From Dactylonectria macrodidyma (lineage: Eukaryota > Ascomycota > Sordariomycetes > Hypocreales > Nectriaceae), in assembly GCA_020744425.1 (NCBI GenBank), contig JAGMUV010000015.1, forward strand, positions 1,116,001-1,180,000: DNA of 64,000 bases, written 5' to 3'. The notes under the pieces are model-generated. The model searched no databases. It saw only the letters and a list, made by a program, of their open reading frames with translations, and was not told the DNA's origin. A program made the position numbers and the translations under genes. Below are positions 23,523 to 33,121 of the stretch, in pieces; positions within the stretch are counted from its first letter, which is position 1; the number at the start of each line of letters is the position of its first letter.

Positions 23523-23924
23523 TCCAGTTCTTTTCTTCGTTTTCTATCATCTCGTTCATTAGAAGGGTCTGATAGCTGGAACATGGATGTACGTGATCGG
23601 GAGATCCGACAGACGCTTTCCCAAAAGACCTTGGTGGGACCACATTCACCTCGCCAGCTTGGAATGTGAATGTGAACCACCACAACCCTGACATCAAGTA
23701 CTTGTAAATAATCAAGGTGATCATTTTCCTGAAATCCAGAAGACCTATTTAGGGGTGAAGAGTGATATTGTTAACCCACTTGGTCTACCTCGAGGCGCCT
23801 AGATTCAGATGGCTTATCTGATGCCAAAAGCAATGATTCGGATCTCAACAAGTCTGACACAGGCCCAAGGATTGGCGCCTTAAAACTGATAGTATATAAA
23901 ATGGTCTTTGGATACTATTCAGGC
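23523..23924. other. Convergent intergenic region
   Basis: About 400 bp between the ends of two convergent genes. No coding sequence is seen. A TATATAAAA string at about 23893-23901 is present but has no gene in the right orientation, so I do not read it as a promoter. Confidence 0.4.
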
Positions 23925-26900
23925 TCATTCTTCTCCTAATTGTACAGCAGCAGTGTGCTTTATTTTTCGATGTTTTTGTAAATTGTCTTGTCGCGTGAAA
24001 GTTTTACCACACTGGTTGCAAACGTACTGGTCCATTACAAGGCCTTTGCTCCTCGCATACATTCGGTGTGACGTAAAGTAATGTCTGTTCCTATCGCGAT
24101 TTTCTGCGAAATGGCGATCGCAATTCGCGTCTGCCTCACAACGAAAAGGTGCATCATGCTGCCGTAGATGCTTACTAGATTTCAGAGTCGATAGTCGTTA
24201 GTCGTCCACAGACGCGGACAGTCAAGTGGTAAAAAAGGGTGGGAGATGACATACTTGAGTTCAGTTCGTCTCCGGAAAGCCTTCTCACAATTGAGCTCTG
24301 GACACTCCAGAATTTCAGAGTCTGTTATATCCCCGCTTGCATTTAGGCGTCCTCCACAAGTCGTGGAGTCGACAGACTTGGCCGTCATTTCTGCCCCGTC
24401 AACACATTGAACCTCAGCTCCTGAAACTCGCACCACTGAGGAGCCACCAACTTTAATGATGAAGTCTTCGCCCCCATCTTCTGAGCGAGTTGGCCATGTC
24501 GTACCTGTTGTGAGTCCGTCAGATACCTCAGTTCTGTTGTCAAGGGTATTTCTCGACGAGGGAGGCATCCATTCATCCAAGTTGAGCTGCTCCTTTCGGG
24601 GCTCATCACCATCACCAGCATTCAATGAACGCGAAGGAGGCTCTTCATCGTCGTCTGAGTTTTCATGTGTTCGGTGCTCGACCCAGTACTGCGGTGTAAG
24701 TCCGTACTGCCCGGGCAGTGGTCGATTATCCAGGTCCGCACCGGAGGCCAGCCATGTATCAGGAAGTGATGGGGTTCGTTGGGTACCCATCGTCTCCTTG
24801 CCCTTTCGTCCAAGGGGATTTACTAGTCCATTTCCTTCAACCTCAAAGTCAATCTGATCCTTAGTAGTGGCCCCATCATCGGAAAAGTCAGGTGAGGGAC
24901 TAAGTCTGGGGTAGTTGTTTGGCGTAAGGACTTCTTCCTCATCTGCATCTGTTGAGTACCATTTATTTAGAAGCGCTGCTTTACCCCCGGCCTCGCAGAT
25001 CATCTGCTTCTCGCTTAAAAGGTGGTGCATATTTTCGCTCAAAAATGCCTCCACGGCATCGGTCCGCTGCGAATTCGGTTCGAATCCTCTTTTGAGTATC
25101 TCCCTGCCTAAGCCATCTGTTAAATGGTCAGTCTTTCCTACAGATGTCCAAATCTAATTGGGTAAACTTACCTTTCAGACCATGCTCTTTGAGTCCTGCT
25201 TCTTCTCTAGCTTTCTCATACTCTAGTCTATGGCGTTCCAGATAATATAGCAGGAGGTCTTCTGGAGGTTTGTCATTTCTCGGTAATTGTTCTGCTCTGC
25301 CAGACTCCTGGGTGACATCGTCCGGCTCCATCAATTGATGTGGATTACCCTCGTTATTGTCGTGCTCTGGTAAGTGGCTGCTCGATCCATGCTCACCCAA
25401 CGCCCCGTCTCGCAAGCTGAATGCATCAAACGAGCCATTGTTAAATGACATTGAACATGTGAAAGTATCACTGTCAACTACTTGTTCATCCTCGGGAGCT
25501 CGAGGCAGAGCAAAAATAGCCAACTGTTCATGATGTGCAGCGACATGCCTTTTAAACTTGGCTATACCCACAACAACATCCTGATGACTTCGTGCTAAGC
25601 CGTTACAATTCGCTCGTTCAGCCCTGGTGGTGCAGAGCTTGTCTGCCCATTCATCGCAAAAGGGGCAATCTCGTGCTCGGAAGATTATAGCAGTATCCCG
25701 CCCAGTGTCCTCGAGCACATCTAGTTGCTGGTCGTTGAAGGTGCTGTGAGTAGCGAGATGTGATCGAAGCTGATCACTCGAGGCCCCTTTCACTTGGTCG
25801 CATAAAGAGCAATTGTATGTTGCTCTATGTTTGTTCATTTCATGGGCAAACCACGAGTCGCTATCTCCGAAAAGTAGATCGTCACACTTGGTGCCACCAA
25901 CTGTGCAGACGTATGCCTTTAGATCACAAAAGGCATGTTTTCTAATAAGCCGTCAGTAAATCATGTTGTAGTTATAGTAAATTGAACACTTACTTCCAGG
26001 CCCTCTCTTTCTGGAACGATTGAAGCGTAAAGCAAATGGGACACTCAAATGGTTCCCCATCCTTTGACAAGTCGGCCAGCGACGGTAATCGCAGAGCCAT
26101 GAAGGCATTAGTCATAGTAGAGGCAGATACGTATGACAGCGCGTCATCCTCTTCTATCTCAAATGTCTTGGGGTCCATGCCAGGAGCAAATGTTGTTGCC
26201 TTGCTGGAGATCTTTTCCGTCTGTGCTGTCGGGTTATCATCAACTGCCTCCTCTAACCCTAGTCGAGATCTATGGTCTCGGCAATACATGATGAACTGTC
26301 TCCGTTTGGCGATGGCAGCTCCAAGGCGAGCAGAAATCCGGTTCGCTCGCAACTTGTGGTGTTTCTCTTCGACATACTTGACGTCGAATTCTGTCGGAAA
26401 TGCCAAGGCTGAGTCTTGAAGAGCTCGTTTGAATCGATCGCGAGGTGTGGCTCTTCTTACGAGTATGCCAATTCTGAAAAGCGAACTGATGGACTCTGAT
26501 ATTACCTCAAGAATGACCTGGGATTCATCTGAAAGCTGCGATTCCGTACCCAGATCTGCTGTTGAAGGCCCGTTCTCACGAGTGCCGAGTACAATGCTTA
26601 ACACTGAGAAACATAAATCAGCCCCAAACACGGAACTATGCGTGCATTCAACTTACAATCCTCAATGGCCTCTGAAATGTCGTCCAGTTGTCTTAATATC
26701 TCATCGCGAACTTCTGGGGCACTGGAAAGCCTGTGATCCAAGGAGAGCTTCGTCGGGGGCCCTCGCAATGCCCCCAAATTCCCGGCCCAAAGGACGAATT
26801 TTCCTAAGGCATCTGTGATCGATATATAGAATGGGTCACGTACACAACCACTCTCTGCATCATTGCTCTTATCCAAACTGCTGATAACACTTTGGAATTG

Positions 26901-26963
26901 TGTTTTCACTTGGCGAGTCTTTTTCAAAATGCTCTCCTTGGGTTCTTGTTGCCACTCAAGCAT
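23925..26963 (-). CDS. C2H2 zinc-finger protein (acuF-like fungal family)
   Basis: Predicted protein of at least 932 residues. Exons are 26657-26963, 25994-26603, 25172-25941, 24255-25116 and 23925-24174; introns 26604-26656, 25942-25993, 25117-25171 and 24175-24254. The N-terminal helical domain (KTRQVKTQFQSVISSLD, DEILRQLDDISEAIED) and the central DLKAYVCT, GDSDSWFAHEM, RDCPFCDEW and FKRHVAAHHEQLAIFALP blocks match a family common in sordariomycetes. A long polar linker of about 270 residues follows. The last exons add C2H2 fingers: CX4CX12HX3H ending TELNKHLRQH, a weaker middle one, and YVCNQCGKTF with CX2CX12HX4H. The start is uncertain: 26963 is the first in-frame ATG, but similar residues (LSQVSTAA) continue upstream to about 27040. 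It is divergent from the DUF7580-like gene. Confidence 0.75.
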
Positions 26964-27238
26964 GGCTGCAGTTGAGACTTGAGAAAGACCGGAAAGTCGA
27001 TGGTAACTGGAAACGAGTCGCACCAGATGAAAAATATCTCAATAAGATGGAGGTAGAAGATTGATGTCGTCTTGACCCCGCACTCACCACGTATCGTCGG
27101 GTGATTGGGTGGACCTTCATATCAGGCTCTGCCTCTACTAACAAATCTCCTCACCTTCAGCTGGACATTCCTCCTTGGCCATCATAAACTCATCGCAGCA
27201 CTCGTTCCGGTAGGCCAAATATCTCCTTACGTGCCAGC

Positions 27239-29131
27239 ATGTCGGGATTTGAAGTCGCTGGGGTTGTTCTCGGCGCGTTTCCCATCGCCATCACAGCCGT
27301 GGAACAATATCGCGATGTCGCAAAACGCTTGAATCTGTTTTATGCAGTCAGACCAGAGTACAAAAGATGCCGTGACCAACTGGCATACTATCAAATTCTG
27401 TTCAAAACACACTTGAGACAGCTGTTACTACCTCTCGTGGTCGATGACGACAAGATTGAGGAACTGCTGGCTGATCCAGGTGGGTCGGGTTGGAAGAAAA
27501 AACCACTTGATGACCTTCTCCAGAAACGCATGAAGGACGCCTATGAGACATACTTTGAATTCGTCAAAGAGATGGGAACGATCATGTGTGAGCTCAACAA
27601 GGAGCTAGCCCTAGATTCCGAAGACGTCCAAAGCGAAATCAACAGTCCGGTAAGGATGATCAGTGTCAAAAGTTGGGAGTATCTCTAACTTCCTGACGAA
27701 GCAATTATTAAGAGGCAATAAGCGGCTGTCGTCTGCAATCAGAAAAGAAGGCAGAGCTTTTCAGTCATATCGGGCCAAGTTCAGCAATAGAGAATCAGTT
27801 CGGGAACGTCTTTTTTCCGACTTTCAGAGCTACAACGAGAAGCTTAAGAAACTGTTAGACTGCAGTGACGAAGATACGCGACTGGTTCAGCAGAGAGATG
27901 TTATGATGAAAAAATCCGAGTCAAATCTCGCGCTTTGCACTTTTTGGAAGCAGGCAACGAAATTGTTCAGCGCCCTGAGCTCGGTATGGAACTGCCGCTG
28001 CCAGGCCTCACACGGGGCAGAGTTGACGTTACAGCACCGAACCACCCAGAAAGCAGAGTTTCATGTTACGTTCATAACATCTGACTCTTCTCGGTGGGAT
28101 ATCTGCAGCACGAGGATCTCGGATGGTGACGAGATAGTTGCTGCGCAGCTGCAGGAGACCATTCAGATACTTGAGAGAGTACCCTTCGTGCAGGCTAATC
28201 ACAGAAACCTTGTACCGGCAAAGTCAGCTCTGAAGTCGACATCCACCTCAACCTGCGTTCAAATAGTGAAGTATGTTAGGCTGAAGAATATCTGTCAAAA
28301 GTGTCGAGACTGATGTGTTGCAGGCAAACTCCGTCGATTACTCTGACGTGCAATCAACCGACTACGGAACAGAGCATTACTCAAGAGATACCAATTCTCT
28401 GTACTGCCCTAAACCAGACTCAAGACTCCTGTTGCGGCTATCTTAGAGAAGATGAATGCCGGTTCTACGTCTACGTTTTGTCTCGGCACAATACTCATGC
28501 CTCTCCTCCATCTGTGACGCTCGACCAGATTCTTCGTGGAGATGGTTTCCCGCGGCCTACTCGGACTCAACGATACGGACTCGCACTTACATTGACATCT
28601 TCGTTTCTGCAGCTTCTCGATTCACAATGGCTCCCCACCCCACTTCAGAAGACGGACATCTTCTTCAAGAGCGACCCTAGTGACTCGGGCTTGTTCCGTC
28701 TGGATGAACCCCGTGTGCATCGTCAATTCAAAAGTCGAGTTGACGAGCCAGCATCCGGTAAATCCGCGAGAGTTTGCGAATATCCTGAGTCTTTAGACCG
28801 GCTTGGGATTATGCTGTTGGAGCTTTGCTTTGGAATGGCACTCGAAGACCAGCCTTGCAGAAAGGATTGGCCGGACGGCAGCACGGCAAAAGAAGTAGCA
28901 GCCTATGATCTCATGGCTGCGCGAGAATGGCAGTGCCAGATAGTCGAGGAGGCTGGATCTGATTATGCTGGTGCTGTGAGTTGGTGTCTGGGCGCAGGTC
29001 GAAGCACGACTCGCGAACGGTGGAGGCAAGAAATGGTGCAGAACGTAATACAACCGCTACAACTGTGCTTGGACTATCTGACTAGCGGCGGTATTGCGGT
29101 AAATGGAGTCCTAAGAAGGACTAGAGTATAG
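27239..29131 (+). CDS. DUF7580-like fungal protein
   Basis: Predicted 595-residue protein of unknown function. Exons are 27239-27649, 27702-28270 and 28324-29131, with 52- and 53-nt introns. It begins MSGFEVAGVVLGAFPIAITAVEQY, a hydrophobic N-terminus seen in fungal proteins linked to NLR and heterokaryon-type gene neighbourhoods. The helical middle contains EKLKKLLDCSD and a conserved FWKQATKLFSAL segment. The C-terminal block has RYGLALTLTSSFLQLLDSQWLP and LDRLGIMLLELCFG, reminiscent of a degenerate kinase-like lobe, then a Cys in VSWCLGAG. It is divergent, with 275 bp between, from the C2H2 gene. Function in the cell is unknown. Confidence 0.82.
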
Positions 29132-29949
29132 TGTTACCTACCTATGTGATATTAGTTGAAGAACCTATGTTACAATAGACATATCAATACGGCTTACTCC
29201 GCTTTGACCAACAGTCTGTTCTGGCTACTCCAACTTATACATGTGTCCAAAAATTACAAGTCCTAACTCTCAACTTCATGCACGATATAGCCCATCTAGG
29301 TCTCAACATGGACAATTGGGTGTTCTCCAATCCTAGCATCGAATATGTGATCCTACCAAATGATCTTAACATATACGTGCCTCCCCAAAGCGCTAATTAT
29401 GGCGAGAGAGAAATTTAGTCTAACGGTATTAACGCATAGAAGGAAAGTGAATGAATCAACATTCAAAATACCAATGAAGGCGGGCAAGACATTTGCCTGA
29501 CTGTAAGCATGCTCGTCTCCTACATTTGTTACCTAGGAAATAATGAAAAAATTGCTGTAGGGTAGGAGTTGCTAAGAGAGCGGAGTCAATGTCAGCAGGT
29601 TGCATTAGCGCCCCGTTATCACGGCTCCTTGACCTTGATCAATCCGAATTAGGCCTAATCGTGGCAGCGAGCTGAATCATTCATCGTTGCGTATTCGTTC
29701 TTGTCCCATTTCTCCTACCAAAGGGGGGATTTCGGCCGACAATCATGGGAAGACAGGAGAGCGGTGTTAACGATGGCCAATCCGATATATCCGACAAGTT
29801 GTAGGGGCATTTGGTAGGCTCTGAGTTCGATATGTGTGAGGTCCTATAAAATGGCCCTGGCACCCCAACCGAATTTCATGCATTTTGGACCATTTCCGTC
29901 AGTCACTACTGTGTTTGGTTGATGACTCAGAAATACATCAGTTTTGAAT
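29132..29949. other. Intergenic region upstream of DHA1 transporter
   Basis: About 820 bp with no supported gene. It contains the second copy of a dispersed ~50-bp sequence (29629-29676), about 275 bp before the transporter start. The first 400 bases are AT-rich. Confidence 0.45.
29629..29676 (+). repeat. Copy B of a dispersed ~50-bp sequence
   Basis: This is the counter-copy of 20585-20639. It contains the 12-bp palindrome ATTAGGCCTAAT, which the other copy has only in changed form. Its place close to a transporter start would also fit a regulatory site. Confidence 0.45.
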
Positions 29950-31493
29950 ATGGCAATGTCGCAGCTCAATGATGGCGGCGAGGAATCTGACAGCCCAGGC
30001 GTCGTCGACTGGGAAGGCTCACAAGATCCAAGTAACCCCATCAACTGGTCGCGGTCGAAGAAGTGGACCAATGTTTTAGCCATTTCATGCTTGACACTGA
30101 TATCGTGAGCGGTTCTCACTCATCTAAGATTAAATGATTGATTTGCTGACCGTTCCGCGGACCCTTTGGCTCCTCTATGTTCGCCCCAGGCATGCTGCAA
30201 GCACTCCAAGACTTACACTCCGACAATGTCGACATGGGAAACCTCAGTGTGTCCATCCTAGTTCTCGGATACGCCTTTGGACCGCTGATACACGCGCCCC
30301 TCAGCGAGCTGTACGGGAGACTTGTGCTATACCACGTCAACTCCGTCCTCTTCGTCATCTTCAACGTGGGATGCGCGCTGTCCGTCAACTTGCCAATGTT
30401 GATCATCTTTCGGCTCCTCACGGGCATAGTCGGCGCGTGTCCGCTTGCTCTCGGACCAGCTAGCATATCGGATATGTTTAAGCAGGAGGAGAGGGGAAGA
30501 GCAATTGCGACATGGAACTTGCCTATCCTCCTTGGGCCTACTCTTGGCCCTCTGGTGGGCAGCTACCTCGCCTCGGCGAAAGGTTGGAGATGGGATTTCT
30601 GGTTTCTTTCTATTGCTGCAAGTGGCTATAATATTGATGCTTTATTTGGGGCTTTTGCTGACCTGCGCTATCAGATGGGAGGGATTCTTTTGATGACCAT
30701 GCTGTTATTGAGAGAGTCACATCCGGCAACACTGCTGGGACGGAAAGCTGCTAAGCTACGGAAACAAACAGGCAATAGAAACATCTCCACCGCTCTGGCA
30801 TCGAACGAATCTCACAAGGCTACCATTATTAACGCTTTGGTCCGCCCTACTCGCCTCCTCTTCCTCTCTCCAGTCATCTTTACTCTTTCGCTCTGCGCTG
30901 CCGTCAACTATGGCTACATCTACATCCTCTTTACCACCATGTCGTCTACATTTGAAGAGAAATATGCGATAAACAGCAGTAATGTGGGACTGGTATATCT
31001 CGGATACGGCCTTGGAAATATAATTGGCAACATTGCGTTGGGAATATTCTCAGACCCGCTGTTGAAGAAGATGGCCGGAGAAGGGGAAATGAAGCCAGAA
31101 TACCGCCTCCCACCGCTCTTACCGGGAAGTATGCTCGTTCCAGCCGGGCTATTCATTTATGGATGGACACTCGAATATAGTGTACACTGGATCGTCCCCC
31201 TGCTTGGGCAGTTCATTGTTGGCTTCGGCGCGATCCTTGTGTTTGTGCCCATCAACACCTATGTCGTGGACGCCTTTACAAACCACGCGGCGAGTGCGAT
31301 AGCGGCTACCACAGTCTTCAGGAGTCTGGGTGGGGGGCTGCTTCCGCTTTGCGGCGACAAGCTCTACCAAGCTGTTGGGGACGGATGGGGCAACTCAGTG
31401 CTGGCCTTTGTTGGCATCGCCTTTCTTCCGGCCGTTTGGCTTATATACAAATATGGGGAGAGGATGAGGACGAGTAGTAAAGACAAGTATTAG
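29950..31493 (+). CDS. MFS drug:H+ antiporter (DHA1, 12 TM)
   Basis: Predicted 476-residue membrane exporter. Exons are 29950-30104, 30161-30617 and 30675-31493. The motif DPSNPINWS at the N-terminus, APLSELYGR between helices 2 and 3, and RGRAIATWNLPILLGPTLGPLVG (antiporter motif C) assign it to the DHA1 drug antiporters. Two splice sites are abnormal. The first intron (30105-30160) has a good GTGAGC donor and GCTGAC branch point, but the place where homology resumes (PFGSSMFAPG) follows GCGG, not GCAG. The second intron (30618-30674) is a GC..AG intron with donor GCAAGT; it is in frame and would add 19 residues if retained. The frame closes only with both removed. The GG acceptor may mean poor splicing or a dying gene. 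Confidence 0.8.
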
Positions 31494-31889
31494 ACTATTT
31501 TAGTAGGCATATCACATCGACAAGCCTTAATTTGCAGAACGAGGCGGGTCATCATACATCCTTCTCTACTAGTGAAATTGTGAAGTGCGCATACCCCATG
31601 GGCTCGTAAAGGAGGCGAGGCAGCCACCAACCAGGGGGATCTGATTTAGTTGAGAGCGCTCTGAGTCGAATTGAAAGGAGCCTTGTGCCAAGGATGCCTA
31701 TATTATCCGACTATGGTTCTTTTAACGTTCCATTTGCCCAAAGTCACCTCCTCAGCCTGAATGGCACAGTCCACTGTCTGCCTGCGACAATGGCTTCTTA
31801 GTCCGCGCCAATGCTCAATGCTTCGCAAGATCTTCAAGATACCGGAACCGAACTCGCGTCAATATTCCATTTAGTCATGTACTGGTCGT
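31494..31889. other. Convergent intergenic region, nothing seen
   Basis: About 400 bp between the 3' end of the transporter and the 3' end of the small secreted protein gene. I see no gene or clear repeat. Confidence 0.4.
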
Positions 31890-32204
31890 TTACTCGCCAC
31901 GAAGCTGGGAGCAGTCAACCTGTTGACCGCCGGAGAAGCATACGGGCTCCTAGGTGACTATTAGTATCTTATCACACGACCTTCTCTTTGGCAGCATTTC
32001 TTACACAGGGGCCCGTCTCGACTTCGGTCTGCAATGTAGTTTTAGTACAAAAATCAACGGGAAACTTGAAGAGTCGACACTTACACAAGGCTGGAGTCTC
32101 TTCTCATGGGTGTTCTCTTGTTTCTTAACCTGCGCAGCAGGAGCAGCGATGGTAAAGGACAGGAAACACAACACAAGGGCGGTAGAGATGCGGGAGAAGA
32201 GCAT
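31890..32204 (-). CDS. Small secreted cysteine-rich protein (67 aa)
   Basis: Three tiny exons (32085-32204, 32005-32028, 31890-31949) encode 67 residues. The start MLFSRISTALVLCFLSFTIA is a clear signal peptide with a likely cut after APA. Introns 32029-32084 and 31950-32004 have canonical GTAAGT and GTAAGA donors and CTAAAAC and ACTAAT branch points, and all three exons join in phase 0. The mature part is short, with a basic stretch (KKQENTHEKR) that could be a propeptide, then about 27 residues with four Cys (QPC, GPCEPVC, VDC), enough for two disulphides. A TATA box lies about 145 bp upstream. I do not recognise the family. The first exon alone would read on as an unrelated 67-residue frame. 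Confidence 0.72.
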
Positions 32205-32348
32205 TTTGGCTGGCTCGAAAAGAATACCTGGAGTTTAAAGGCTTTTGGTGAAGATGTAGGCAAAAAGGTTGTATAAAATGGACGAAACTAGAAGTGAACT
32301 GAAGAAGGATATGGAAAGAGCCTTCTCGTAATAGCAAGGTGGTCAAGC

Positions 32349-32356
32349 TTATATAG
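32349..32356 (-). promoter_or_regulatory. TATA box for small secreted protein gene
   Basis: On the minus strand this reads TATATAAG, 145 bp upstream of the ATG at 32204 and in the correct orientation. Such a clear TATA is uncommon in this window and is typical of strongly regulated secreted-protein genes. Confidence 0.5.
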
Positions 32357-32607
32357 CGGGAAAGAAAACACATCACTTGCCTAGAAATTTGAAAAAGAAC
32401 GCATTTGGCGGTTCGTCTATCGTTGAGAGTTCGTGTAGGGTATCGGACCAAGGCTGGCTAAACTGAAACAGAGTCTATGAGATGATTCACGATCCGAAAC
32501 ATGATAAGCAGGTTCCTTGCGCCAAGTCAACACGTTGGACGACGCGAACGTAGCGATTGGATAGTGATCGGCAACTGTCGGAGGGAGAAGTGGGCTGGAT
32601 GGGTCTT

Positions 32608-32812
32608 TTCTAATCCCAGATGGGAAATTCTGATTACTTTTCGAAGTCGTATCGAGCCCAAGCGATCGTCTCAGGCCGGCCCCACGTCCACAATGCTGAG
32701 AGTTTCGGATCGTTGGTAACAAGGCTCGAGCTTTTCGACGGTACCTAGTCCTAGATAAGAAATATTGATTACCTCTCGAACTCGTGTCGGACCCAAATGT
32801 TTGTGTCAAGCC
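32608..32812 (+). repeat. Imperfect direct repeat (~70 bp, two copies)
   Basis: The segment 32608-32676 and the segment 32743-32812 share the order of short blocks: a CTA-TCC-AGAT start, GAAAT-TTGATTAC, a CTCGAA or TTCGAA core, TCG-ACCCAA and GTC-AGGCC or CAAGCC. Divergence is high, so the duplication is old. It is non-coding as far as I can tell. Confidence 0.5.
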
Positions 32813-33121
32813 ATCCTCATGTCACCCCTACTTGCCGCTAGCTTCTGACTGGGGTGGTCATAGTCGACAGATATGAGGAACCTCAAATGGGTCAATTTCT
32901 TGTCCTTTCAACTCAGCATATACACTGACAGGTTTTTATAGGATCGATGGCAGAAATTAAAAGGACAAACCATCGTCAAACATTCCATTAATGCAGGCAC
33001 AATAGTTGTCAGCCCGAGTTTCAGATTTATAACATGTCTGTAAGGTGCATGTCGCTATCCAAATGCCTTGATGCTGGGCTTGCTTCTCGCCATAAAGCTG
33101 CCCTATCCGGTTCTATTGTCT

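Larger units (their letters stand above)
32205..33121. other. Intergenic region with imperfect duplication
   Basis: About 920 bp with no supported gene. Positions 32608-32676 and 32743-32812 are imperfect direct copies about 135 bp apart, listed separately. The 32205-32360 part carries the promoter of the small secreted protein gene. Confidence 0.45.

Noticed and set aside
23893..23901. TATATAAAA string as a promoter
   Set aside because: It lies between two convergent 3' ends with no gene downstream in the right orientation.
27021..27120. ATG at 27120 as the start of the C2H2 gene
   Set aside because: The strong GTGAGT donor after it leaves the wrong phase for every acceptor before the known exon; only a weak GTCAAG donor would work.
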